A stretch of 64,000 nucleotides of DNA from Thermoanaerobacterium saccharolyticum (GTDB lineage: Bacteria > Bacillota > Thermoanaerobacteria > Thermoanaerobacterales > Thermoanaerobacteraceae), in the NCBI RefSeq assembly GCF_000747665.1, contig NZ_BBKT01000001.1, positions 1 through 64,000 on the forward strand. The letters are read 5' to 3'. Positions 26,522 to 34,362 of the stretch are shown here, one piece after another. The position numbers and the translations under genes were made by a program. The notes beneath the pieces are model-generated. The model saw nothing but the letters and a program-made list of their open reading frames with translations, did not search any database and was not told the DNA's origin. Each line of letters begins with the position of its first letter. Position 1 is the stretch's first letter.

Positions 26522-27388
26522 TTGATAATAAAAGACAATTTATCAAACGGTGGAAAATTTTTGGGGAGCAGCGATGATTATTATAAATCTGAAATTGTGA
26601 TTGTAGGTGCTCCTATGGATTATACTGTAAGCTTTAAACCCGGAACACGCTTTGGACCACAGGCAATAAGGATGGCATCTTTAGGATTAGAAGAGTACAG
26701 TGTATATTTAGATAGAAGTTTAAAAGACAAAAAGTATTATGATTATGGTGATTTGATATTACCTTATGGAAATGTAGAAAAATGTTTAAATATAATTGGT
26801 GATGCTGCTAAAGATATTATAGATGCTGGGAAAAAGCCGATATTTTTGGGTGGTGAACATTTAATAAGTGCTCCAATCTTAGAAAAAGTTTTTAAAAAGT
26901 ACGGAAATGAGTTAGTTGTGCTTCACTTTGACGCACATACAGATCTGAGAACTGAATTTTTTGGAGAAAGAGATTCCCATGCTACAGTTTTAAGAATTGC
27001 CTCTGAATTTGTAAACAAAAAAAATATGTATCATTTTGGCATACGCTCAGGTGTTAAAGAGGAATTTGTATTTGCATTCAAAAATACCAATATGTTCTTA
27101 TATGATGTTGTTGAACCCTTGAAATCAATACTTGATAATATAAAATCAAAGCCTATATACATCACATGGGACATAGACGTTTTAGATCCCGCTTTTGCAC
27201 CTGGTACAGGTACTCCTGAACCCGGCGGTATAACCTCAAAAGAAGCGTTAAGTGCGATACACATGTTAAAAGATCTTAATGTTGTAGGTATGGATCTGGT
27301 TGAGGTGTCACCTGATTACGATCACTCAGGTATAACATCGATTTTGGCTGCAAAATTGATAAGAGAGTCTATTCTATCATTCTTATGA
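26522..27388 (+). CDS. speB: Agmatinase
   Basis: A 288-residue ureohydrolase that cleaves agmatine to putrescine and urea. The manganese ligands lie in GGEHLIS, HFDAHTDLR and TWDIDVLDPAFAPGTG, and PEPGG follows as expected. The TTG at 26522 comes after GAGGAGG. It sits directly behind speE, giving a two-step polyamine module. No arginine decarboxylase is visible in the window. Confidence 0.95.
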   Translation: MIIKDNLSNGGKFLGSSDDYYKSEIVIVGAPMDYTVSFKPGTRFGPQAIRMASLGLEEYSVYLDRSLKDKKYYDYGDLILPYGNVEKCLNIIGDAAKDIIDAGKKPIFLGGEHLISAPILEKVFKKYGNELVVLHFDAHTDLRTEFFGERDSHATVLRIASEFVNKKNMYHFGIRSGVKEEFVFAFKNTNMFLYDVVEPLKSILDNIKSKPIYITWDIDVLDPAFAPGTGTPEPGGITSKEALSAIHMLKDLNVVGMDLVEVSPDYDHSGITSILAAKLIRESILSFL

Positions 27389-27400
27389 TAAGTTTCATTA

Positions 27401-27440
27401 AAAATAAGACCAGTTTTTAATAGTTGGTCTTATTTTTTTA
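27401..27440 (+). terminator. Terminator after speB
   Basis: AATAAGACCA pairs with TGGTCTTATT and is followed by a run of T. Confidence 0.85.
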
Positions 27441-27491
27441 TAGAAATATTAACTTAACAAGAGTATAATATTGAGTAAAGGAGGAGTTTTA

Positions 27492-28886
27492 ATGTCTAAG
27501 ATAAAAATAACGGAGACTGTTTTAAGAGATGCACATCAATCGTTGCTGGCAACCAGAATGACAACCGATGAAATGCTTCCTATAGCAGAAAAATTAGATG
27601 AAGTTGGCTTTTTCTCGCTGGAAGCATGGGGCGGTGCTACATTTGATGCATGTATGAGATTTTTGAATGAAGACCCATGGGAAAGATTAAGACTTTTAAA
27701 GAAGGCGATTAAGAAGACACCTCTTCAAATGCTTTTAAGAGGTCAAAATTTACTCGGATATAAACACTATCCCGATGATGTCGTAAATGAATTTATAATA
27801 AAATCTGTTGAAAATGGTATAGATATAATAAGAATTTTTGATGCGTTAAATGATGTGAGAAATTTAGAAGTGCCAATAAAATCTGCAAAAAGTGCAGGTG
27901 CTCATGTACAGGCAGCTATTGTATATACAGTTAGTCCTGTACATAATACAGATCATTATTTGAAAGTGGCAAAGTCTCTTCAAGATATGGGTGCGGATTC
28001 CATATGCATTAAGGATATGTCTGGAATATTATCACCCTATGTTGCATACGATTTGATTAAATCTCTGAAAAGAGCACTTTACACGCCAATTCAACTGCAT
28101 AGCCATTATACAGCAGGACTGGCTTCGATGACTTATTTAAAAGCCATAGAAGCTGGTGTAGACGGGGTTGATACAGCCATTTCTTCGCTTGCCTTGGGAA
28201 CATCACAACCAGCTACAGAATCAATCGTGGCTGCATTGAAAGATACAGAATATGATACAGGGCTAGATTTAAAATTGCTTGCTGAGATAGCTCAGCATTT
28301 TAATGTAGTCAAACAAAATCACAAAAATGACAGCGATATGTCTTTGCTTATGTCTGTTGATGTTAAAGCATTAGAAAGTCAAATACCAGGGGGAATGTTA
28401 TCAAATTTGGTTTCACAGCTAAAGCAGCAGAATGCATTAAACAAATATCAAGACGTCTTGAAAGAAGTTCCAAGGGTACGCGAAGATTTGGGATATCCTC
28501 CTCTTGTTACTCCAATGAGCCAGATGGTTGGAACCCAGGCTGTTTTAAATGTTATTACAGGGGAGAGATATAAAATCGTTCCTAAAGAAATTAAAGATTA
28601 TGTCAAAGGTTTATATGGGATGCCACCAGCTCCAATTTCAGATTCTATACGAAAGAAAATAATCGGCGATGAAGAAGTAATTTCAAAGAGGCCAGCAGAT
28701 TTACTAAGTCCTCAATTGGATGAATTTAAAAATGAGATAAAGGAATTTATAGAGCAAGATGAAGATGTTTTATCATATGCATTATTTCCTCAAGTAGCAA
28801 GAAGATTTTTCGAGTATAGGCAAGCCAAAAAATACAGAATTGATTCAACATTATTAAATATCGAAGAAAGGGTTCATCCGATATAA
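27492..28886 (+). CDS. oadA: OadA/PycB-type carboxyltransferase without biotin domain
   Basis: A 464-residue protein of the pyruvate carboxylase / oxaloacetate decarboxylase alpha family. The carboxyltransferase barrel is clear: ITETVLRDAHQSLLATRMTT, LEAWGGATFDACMRFL, MLLRGQNLLGYKHYPDD, the metal ligands in QLHSHYTAGLA, and the PYC_OADA domain (YPPLVTPMSQMVGTQAV). The usual C-terminal biotin carrier domain (AMKM) is absent; the protein ends ERVHPI. It would need a separate biotin carrier and is not next to one here. AAAGGAGGAG precedes the ATG. Confidence 0.88.
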   Translation: MSKIKITETVLRDAHQSLLATRMTTDEMLPIAEKLDEVGFFSLEAWGGATFDACMRFLNEDPWERLRLLKKAIKKTPLQMLLRGQNLLGYKHYPDDVVNEFIIKSVENGIDIIRIFDALNDVRNLEVPIKSAKSAGAHVQAAIVYTVSPVHNTDHYLKVAKSLQDMGADSICIKDMSGILSPYVAYDLIKSLKRALYTPIQLHSHYTAGLASMTYLKAIEAGVDGVDTAISSLALGTSQPATESIVAALKDTEYDTGLDLKLLAEIAQHFNVVKQNHKNDSDMSLLMSVDVKALESQIPGGMLSNLVSQLKQQNALNKYQDVLKEVPRVREDLGYPPLVTPMSQMVGTQAVLNVITGERYKIVPKEIKDYVKGLYGMPPAPISDSIRKKIIGDEEVISKRPADLLSPQLDEFKNEIKEFIEQDEDVLSYALFPQVARRFFEYRQAKKYRIDSTLLNIEERVHPI

Positions 28887-28895
28887 ACAATTACG

Positions 28896-28926
28896 ACTAT
28901 AGGTATAAAGCCTATAGTTTTTTTAT
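28896..28926 (+). terminator. Terminator after oadA
   Basis: ACTATAGG at 28896-28903 pairs with CCTATAGT at 28911-28918, followed by TTTTTTT. Confidence 0.85.
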
Positions 28927-28939
28927 CTTAAAAATAGTT

Positions 28940-28971
28940 GTGTAACACAATTTAAAAATAAACATAACATG
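28940..28971 (+). promoter_or_regulatory. Weak candidate sporulation promoter of the LysM gene
   Basis: CATAACATG at 28963-28971 resembles the sigma-K -10 CATANNNTA, and an AACA at 28944-28947 stands about 15 bases upstream. This is low-information matching. Confidence 0.25.
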
Positions 28972-29000
28972 TAATAGAAAAATGAAAGGGGGTTTTAATA

Positions 29001-29363
29001 ATGTCTGATCCACAATATTACCCTGGACATTGTAGAACGACATATATAGTAAGACCTGGAGATTCAATGTGGACCATAGCTAATATGTTTGGCATACCAT
29101 TAGACTGCTTAATAAGAGCTAATCCACAGATACCAAACCCAAATCTAATATATCCGGGACAACAAATTTGTATACCAGCATATTGCCCACCAGAGAGGCA
29201 TTGCAGAGAAATGTATATAGTAAGGCCTGGAGATTCAATGTGGACCATAGCTAATATGTATGGTATTCCATTAGATTGCCTAATAAGAGCTAATCCACAG
29301 ATACCAAATCCAAATTTAATATATCCAGGTCAACAAATTTGTATACCACATCATTGCTGGTAA
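29001..29363 (+). CDS. Two-LysM cysteine-rich protein, probable spore coat or wall binder
   Basis: A 120-residue protein made of two nearly identical LysM domains (about 12-54 and 69-111), each reading YIVRPGDSMWTIANM, then GIPLDCLIRANPQI and LIYPGQQICIP. LysM binds peptidoglycan or chitin-like glycans. There is no signal peptide. Eight or more cysteines and the lack of a secretion signal suggest a spore-coat or cortex-associated protein such as SafA-like factors. AAAGGGGG precedes the ATG. The repeats are near-identical at DNA level, which suggests recent duplication. Confidence 0.82.
   Translation: MSDPQYYPGHCRTTYIVRPGDSMWTIANMFGIPLDCLIRANPQIPNPNLIYPGQQICIPAYCPPERHCREMYIVRPGDSMWTIANMYGIPLDCLIRANPQIPNPNLIYPGQQICIPHHCW
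29043..29345 (+). repeat. Tandem DNA repeat, 171-base period, encoding LysM domains
   Basis: The segment 29043-29174 recurs at 29214-29345 with few differences, mostly third-position. The 171-base offset equals 57 codons. Confidence 0.9.
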
Positions 29364-29368
29364 AATAT

Positions 29369-29408
29369 AGAAATGTTGAGGTGCCAAGCATGGTATCTCA
29401 ACATTTTA
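29369..29408. terminator. Bidirectional terminator
   Basis: AAATGTTGAG at 29371-29380 pairs with CTCAACATTT at 29397-29406. It serves the LysM gene and lies at the end of the convergent minus-strand gene. Confidence 0.75.
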
Positions 29409-30036
29409 CATGTACATAAATAACGTTTAAAAAATTGCTTTTAAATTTAATTATTTTTACTGGGCCATCATCGATTTTTTCACCACATTTAAGACAGAAG
29501 ATATTTTTATTTTTAGTCATTTCTGAGTATGATTCATCAAATTTTAATGACCCATACTTTATAAAGCTTTTCCATCCAGTTTTACACAATTTGCGCCTAT
29601 TATCGTAATCGGCGTAGACCCACTTTAATAATCTGTGAAAATGAAATGGATATTTTGTATAACTAAGAAATCTCTTTGAAAGGCCAAGAGACAATGCATA
29701 GTTTTCAAAAGTTTTCTCTATTTGATTCTGAAGTGGATTCAATATTTTTGTGCTTTTGTAATTATAACCATTAGCTTTCAGATATTCTCTCAAATAGTCA
29801 AACATATAACCTCTGCAGACATGTATTTCCTCATTTTTGTCTACTTTCATTTGGTTTAAGAAACCAATTGAAATTTCAGCAGCTTTATGTAAATACAATT
29901 TTTTGCTAAAGTTATCCTGCGTATAGTATGTAAGAGGTATTATGTCATAATGGTATTCATTAGTTTCAACTCTCATAACGCCAATACATGTCCCGCCGAT
30001 TAAACTTCCGCTTCCAGCGTCATCAATCTGTATCAC
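29398..30036 (-). CDS. Unrecognised protein with RNase H-like N-terminus and zinc ribbon
   Basis: A 212-residue protein on the minus strand, alone between plus-strand genes. I know no named family. The start, IQIDDAGSGSLIGGTCIGVM, resembles the first strand of RNase HII (typically GIDEAGRGPLAGP), with two acidic residues. The middle holds VCRGYMFDYLREYLKANGY, then a basic aromatic stretch (RFLSYTKYPFHFHRLLKWVY, KTGWKSFIKYG). The C-terminus has CLKCGEKI and a final VHVKC, possibly one zinc site. GTG at 30036 follows AAGGAG by seven bases. A nucleic-acid role is a guess from the fold hint. Confidence 0.7.
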   Translation of the reverse strand: MIQIDDAGSGSLIGGTCIGVMRVETNEYHYDIIPLTYYTQDNFSKKLYLHKAAEISIGFLNQMKVDKNEEIHVCRGYMFDYLREYLKANGYNYKSTKILNPLQNQIEKTFENYALSLGLSKRFLSYTKYPFHFHRLLKWVYADYDNRRKLCKTGWKSFIKYGSLKFDESYSEMTKNKNIFCLKCGEKIDDGPVKIIKFKSNFLNVIYVHVKC

Positions 30037-30126
30037 AATATCACTCCTTGCTTATATATTAATTTTATATTAAAATCATATTAATTATTCAGTACATGAA
30101 TGTAATAATATAGTAGGAGGATGCGT

Positions 30127-30880
30127 ATGAATGTTTTGCTGACAAACGATGATGGCGTCTTTTCTGATGGCATAAACGAATTGGCTGTTTTTTTTAAAAG
30201 ATTATTACGATGTCGTTGTCGTTGCACCTGATAGAGAAAGAAGTGCTGTGGGACATGCTATAACCATGCATAAGCCCTTGAGGATTAAGAAAATCAAAGA
30301 TGATGATAGACTTAAAATTTTTTATGCAAATGGAACCCCATCCGACTGTGTGAAACTGGGAATAGATGTAGTTATGGATAAAAAGCCAGATATCATAATT
30401 TCTGGTATTAATGATGGTTTCAATTTGGGTACAGATGTTTTATATTCTGGGACAGTTTCGGCTGCAATGGAAGGTGCTATTAATGGTTATCCTTCGGTTG
30501 CAATATCGTTAGAAGCCGAGTCAAAATTATCAGATAAAGCTATGCTTTATATAAGGAAGCTTATAGATAATGTTGCACGAAATGGACTGCCAAAGAACTG
30601 TTTATTAAATGTAAACATACCAAATGTAAGTGACGAATTCAACGGCATAAAAATCACAAAATTAGGTCAACGAAATTATACTGAGAATTTTACAAAAAGA
30701 ATCGATCCACGAGGTATGGATTATTATTGGCTGGCAGGAAAAGTTTTAGAAAATGCCAATGACGAAGATAGTGATATAATCGCTGTTAAAAACGGTTTTA
30801 TCTCTATAACTCCAATACAACTCGACTTAACTATGTATAGCTTCATTGGTAATTTAAAAAATTGGGATATGTCTATCTGA
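30127..30880 (+). CDS. surE: 5'/3'-nucleotidase SurE, apparent frameshift
   Basis: SurE dephosphorylates nucleoside 5'- and 3'-monophosphates. The N-terminus is MNVLLTNDDGVFSDGI, with the DD metal pair, followed by VVAPDRERSAVGHAIT, SGINDGFNLGTDVLYSGTVS and NVNIPN. The frame breaks at the T8 run 30188-30195; removing one T joins ELAVF to LKDYYDVVVVAPDRE and gives 250 residues. AGGAGG precedes the ATG at 30127 by six bases. Transcription is divergent from the unknown minus-strand gene. Confidence 0.94.
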
Positions 30881-31014
30881 ATTTTTTGAAGCAAGAAATT
30901 TATCATTAAATTTATTGGCATTTTTTATTCATCGATTGCAGGATTTTTTGTTTACGTATAGAATACTTTATATGTGGTACTAATTTAAAATCAAACATAG
31001 AAAGGGTATAAACT

Positions 31015-31878
31015 ATGGATAAAAATGCTGATATAATTAAAAGGATTCAAGATAATTATGCACAGTTAAGCAAAAGCCAAAAAATTATAGCAGAATATAT
31101 AATAAACCATTATGATAAAGCTGCCTTTATGACTGCAGCAAAATTGGGCAATAGTATAAATATAAGTGAATCTACTGTAGTTAGATTTGCAAATACTTTA
31201 GGTTATGATGGCTATCCTGAGCTTCAAAGTGCTTTACAAGAATTAATAAAAAACAAACTTACTACTGTTCAAAGGCTTGAAATGACAGATGAAACAGATG
31301 AAGTTTCTATTTTAAACAATGTGCTGAAATCTGATATAGAAAATATCAAAGCCACAAAAGAAGAAATAGATAAAAATTCATTTAAAGAAGTGGTTGACAA
31401 TATTTTTAAGGCAAAGAAAATATACATAATCGGCTTTAGAAGTTCTACTGCCATAGCTGAGTATTTAGGTTTTTACCTAAATCTGATACTTGAAAATGTA
31501 ATATTAGTAAAACCTGGCATATCTGATGTTTTTGAGCAAATGCTTAGAGTAAATTCAGAGGACTTGGTAATTGGTATAGGATTTCCGAGGTATTCAAAGA
31601 GGACATTGGAAGTTATGAAATATGCTAAATCTCAAAATGCAAAAATAGTTGCTATTACAGACAGTCTTATATCACCGCTTACTGAAATCGCCGATGAAAT
31701 ACTTTTGGCCAAAAGTAATATGGCCTCATTTGTTGATTCATTAGTCGCTCCATTGAGTCTTATAAATGCACTAATCGTTTCTGTTGGCATTAGAGAGAAA
31801 GATAAGATAACAGACACATTTGAAAAATTAGAAAATATTTGGAATGAATACGAAATATATTTGTCGAAAAATATCTAA
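31015..31878 (+). CDS. RpiR/MurR-family transcriptional regulator
   Basis: A 287-residue regulator with an N-terminal HTH_6 domain (KSQKIIAEYIINHY, LGNSINISESTVVRFANTLG YDGYPELQ) and a C-terminal SIS sugar-phosphate-binding domain (IYIIGFRSSTAIAEYLGFYL, GIGFPRYSKRTLEVMKYA, VAITDSLISPLTEIADEIL). Such proteins respond to sugar phosphates or amino sugars. No sugar operon is adjacent; the next gene is a phosphatase. AAAGGG lies before the ATG. Confidence 0.9.
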   Translation: MDKNADIIKRIQDNYAQLSKSQKIIAEYIINHYDKAAFMTAAKLGNSINISESTVVRFANTLGYDGYPELQSALQELIKNKLTTVQRLEMTDETDEVSILNNVLKSDIENIKATKEEIDKNSFKEVVDNIFKAKKIYIIGFRSSTAIAEYLGFYLNLILENVILVKPGISDVFEQMLRVNSEDLVIGIGFPRYSKRTLEVMKYAKSQNAKIVAITDSLISPLTEIADEILLAKSNMASFVDSLVAPLSLINALIVSVGIREKDKITDTFEKLENIWNEYEIYLSKNI

Positions 31879-31927
31879 TTCTATAAGAGTCTAATAAGGC
31901 TTTAATTGGTTTGCAGGAGGTTTATTG

Positions 31928-32551
31928 ATGTCTACTAGATTGTTTATCGTACGGCATGGTGAAACGTTATGGAATAGGCAAAAGAAAATTCAGGGTGTAA
32001 GTGATACTGAACTTTCCGATGAGGGAATGAAGCAAGCTTATTTGTTGTCTCAAAGATTAAAAAATGAAATTATAGATGTGATTTTTTCCAGTGATTTGGA
32101 TAGAGCATATAAAACAGCAACTTTTATTGCAAAAAACTTTAACTTAGATGTTATAAAATTGCCAGAGCTTAGAGAAATATCGTTTGGCGTGTGGGAAGGG
32201 CTTACAGTAGATGAGATAGAAAAATCCTATAAGGAATTGTATCATACGTGGAAAACCAAACCGACAGAAGCTACAATTGAAGGTGCTGAGACGTTAAAAG
32301 CTGTGCAAGATAGGATATTGAATGCCACGAATAAAATCGTAGAACAATATAAAAATAAAAGTATACTAATTGTGTCGCATGGAACAACAATCAAAGCTTT
32401 AATTTTAGGCATGCTGAATTTGGATTTAAGCTTTTATCCTAAGATAAGACAAGACAATACAGCATTAAATATAATAGATGTAAAAGATGATGGAAATTGC
32501 GTTTTAGTTCTGCTGAACGATACATGTCATTTAAGGAGCGATAGCAATTGA
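31928..32551 (+). CDS. Histidine phosphatase (CobC/phosphoglycerate mutase family)
   Basis: A 207-residue branch 1 histidine phosphatase with the catalytic motif LFIVRHGETLWNRQ, second Arg and Glu region (SSDLDRAYKTA, ISFGVWEGLT) and the C-terminal histidine in LIVSHGTTIKAL. Members include alpha-ribazole phosphatase and broad phosphatases; the substrate is not determined. GGAGG is seven bases from the ATG at 31928; a TTG at 31925 is adjacent. The next gene overlaps its stop. Confidence 0.9.
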   Translation: MSTRLFIVRHGETLWNRQKKIQGVSDTELSDEGMKQAYLLSQRLKNEIIDVIFSSDLDRAYKTATFIAKNFNLDVIKLPELREISFGVWEGLTVDEIEKSYKELYHTWKTKPTEATIEGAETLKAVQDRILNATNKIVEQYKNKSILIVSHGTTIKALILGMLNLDLSFYPKIRQDNTALNIIDVKDDGNCVLVLLNDTCHLRSDSN

Positions 32552-33765
32552 AAAAAGTCTTTGTAGTTGGCTGTGGCCCTGCAGGAATGATGGCTGCCAT
32601 AATGAGTTCTCTAAAAGGCAATGAAGTTATAATTTTTGAAAAAAACGACAGACCAGGGAAAAAACTTATGATAACCGGAAAGGGCAGATGTAATATAACA
32701 AATTCAGCTTCAATAAAAGAATTTATTGAAAACATACCAACAAATGGTAAATTTCTTTATAGTGCTTTAAATAGCTTTTCTAATGCTGATTTAATTGATT
32801 TTTTCAACAAGAATGGTTTAATGACTAAAGTTGAAAGAGGGGGAAGGGTATTTCCTGTTTCAGATAAAGCAATTGATGTACTGGATGTCCTTTTAAAGCT
32901 TATTAAAGAAAATCATATTGAAATTAGATTCAATAGCAAAGTTACTGATATTCTAACTGATGGGTCAAGCGTCAAAGGAATAATAGTCAATGGCAAAAAG
33001 GAATTTTGTGATAGTTTAATACTGGCACCTGGCGGAAAATCTTATCCTTCTACTGGTTCAACAGGAGATGGGTATGATATGGCAAAAAAATTGGGCCACA
33101 GAATAATAGAACCACATCCATCATTAGTCCCTCTTGTAACTTTCGAAGATGTCAGTGAAATGATGGGATTAACACTTAAAAATATTAATGCTAAATTGTG
33201 TATAAATGGCAAATTAGTCAGAGAAGAATTTGGCGAAATGTTGTTTACACATTTTGGATTATCGGGTCCTGTAATATTGACATTAAGCAGCTTTTTTAAA
33301 ACTGTTGAAGATGGAAATGTTGTAATAAAGCTTGATTTAAAGCCGGCTTTAAATCATGAGAAGCTGGGTGAAAGGCTACAAAGAGATTTTAAAAAATATT
33401 TTAAAAAAGAGCTGAAAAATTCTTTGAATGATTTGCTTCCACGTTCATTGATACCTTATGTGATAAGGATGAGCTCTTTAAACCCCGACAAAAAAGTTTC
33501 AGAATTATCAAAAGCAGAACGAGGTGCTTTAGTAAATGTTATGAAAGATCTTGTGTTTCACATAAAATCTAAGCGATCTATAAATGAGGCCATAATCACT
33601 TCTGGGGGAATAAGCACCAAAGAAATAAATCCTAAGACAATGGAATCGCGGCTTATTAAAGGACTTTTTTTTGCAGGTGAAATAATTGATGTAGATGCAT
33701 TGACTGGTGGTTTCAATCTTCAAATTTCTTTTTCTACCGGCTATTTAGCAGGAATAAATTCCTGA
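32548..33765 (+). CDS. BaiN/HI0933-family flavoprotein
   Basis: A 405-residue NAD(P)/FAD-dependent oxidoreductase of the HI0933/BaiN/YtfP family. It has VFVVGCGPAGMMAAIMS (FAD fold), the signature KKLMITGKGRCNITNS, LAPGGKSYPSTGSTGDGYDM, and the C-terminal TSGGISTKEINPKTMES and AGEIIDVDALTGGFNLQ. The physiological substrate is not established for most members. The TTG at 32548 overlaps the previous stop with AAGGAGCG upstream. Confidence 0.92.
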   Translation: MKKVFVVGCGPAGMMAAIMSSLKGNEVIIFEKNDRPGKKLMITGKGRCNITNSASIKEFIENIPTNGKFLYSALNSFSNADLIDFFNKNGLMTKVERGGRVFPVSDKAIDVLDVLLKLIKENHIEIRFNSKVTDILTDGSSVKGIIVNGKKEFCDSLILAPGGKSYPSTGSTGDGYDMAKKLGHRIIEPHPSLVPLVTFEDVSEMMGLTLKNINAKLCINGKLVREEFGEMLFTHFGLSGPVILTLSSFFKTVEDGNVVIKLDLKPALNHEKLGERLQRDFKKYFKKELKNSLNDLLPRSLIPYVIRMSSLNPDKKVSELSKAERGALVNVMKDLVFHIKSKRSINEAIITSGGISTKEINPKTMESRLIKGLFFAGEIIDVDALTGGFNLQISFSTGYLAGINS

Positions 33766-33777
33766 AAATAAACCTTC

Positions 33778-33822
33778 TTTGCATTTTCTTATATATTTTG
33801 CATAAAATATATAAGAATGCAT
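33778..33822 (+). repeat. Long imperfect hairpin before an unknown gene
   Basis: CTTATATATTTT pairs with AAAATATATAAG around GCAT, flanked by GCATT/AATGC with a two-base bulge on one side. It may be a weak terminator for the flavoprotein gene or an mRNA element. Confidence 0.6.
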
Positions 33823-33835
33823 AAGGAGGATTATT

Positions 33836-34300
33836 ATGGGAAAAAGAGTCAAAAAGTCAGCACGTGTATATTATTTAAGCTTCGACAATATAATAGCTTT
33901 TTTTGTCATATTGGGCTTTTTAACTATGGTAGTGACTCAAGTATTAATGTTAAATGATAACATTAGGGTTTTTTTAAATTCTACAGAAAAAATAGAAGGT
34001 ATAAACATAAATACATATCTATCAAATGATGGAACTTTGGAATTGGAATTAATTAATTTGGATAAGGCACCAAAAGCTTTTATATTGATAAACGGAGATC
34101 CAAAGTATAGCTTTAAGGAGAAAAAATTAAAAATTAACATAAAACAAGGCGATCTTATTGAAATGGACGGAACAAAATACAATCAAACATTGTATGTTAA
34201 AGTGATTGATTCAAGTGACAATGTAATAGAGCCGCAGAGGACAGCAGTTATAAAAGTCAACGGCGATATAGAAGTTATTGGCAGAGTTAGATTGAGATAA
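33836..34300 (+). CDS. Hypothetical single-span membrane protein
   Basis: A 154-residue protein I do not recognise. A basic N-terminus (MGKRVKKSARVYY) is followed by one membrane segment (about 20-41, IIAFFVILGFLTMVVTQVLML) and an outside domain rich in beta-prone residues (TLELELINLDKAPKAFILIN, DLIEMDGTKYNQTLYVKVID). GGAGG precedes the ATG. It lies between the BaiN-type gene and aroH-cmk. A role in the envelope is only suggested by topology. Confidence 0.7.
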   Translation: MGKRVKKSARVYYLSFDNIIAFFVILGFLTMVVTQVLMLNDNIRVFLNSTEKIEGININTYLSNDGTLELELINLDKAPKAFILINGDPKYSFKEKKLKINIKQGDLIEMDGTKYNQTLYVKVIDSSDNVIEPQRTAVIKVNGDIEVIGRVRLR

Positions 34301-34362
34301 TATTGTTATAACACGATTTTTACTATATAATTTATAAAGAAAGAAAAACGGAAAGGAGATTG

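Noticed and set aside
29043-29345. Possible CRISPR-like repeat array
   Set aside because: Only two copies with a 171-base period, and both encode LysM domains.
29398-30036. Genuine RNase HII (rnhB)
   Set aside because: Only the first motif is similar; the other conserved RNase HII blocks are missing and the C-terminus is a cysteine ribbon.
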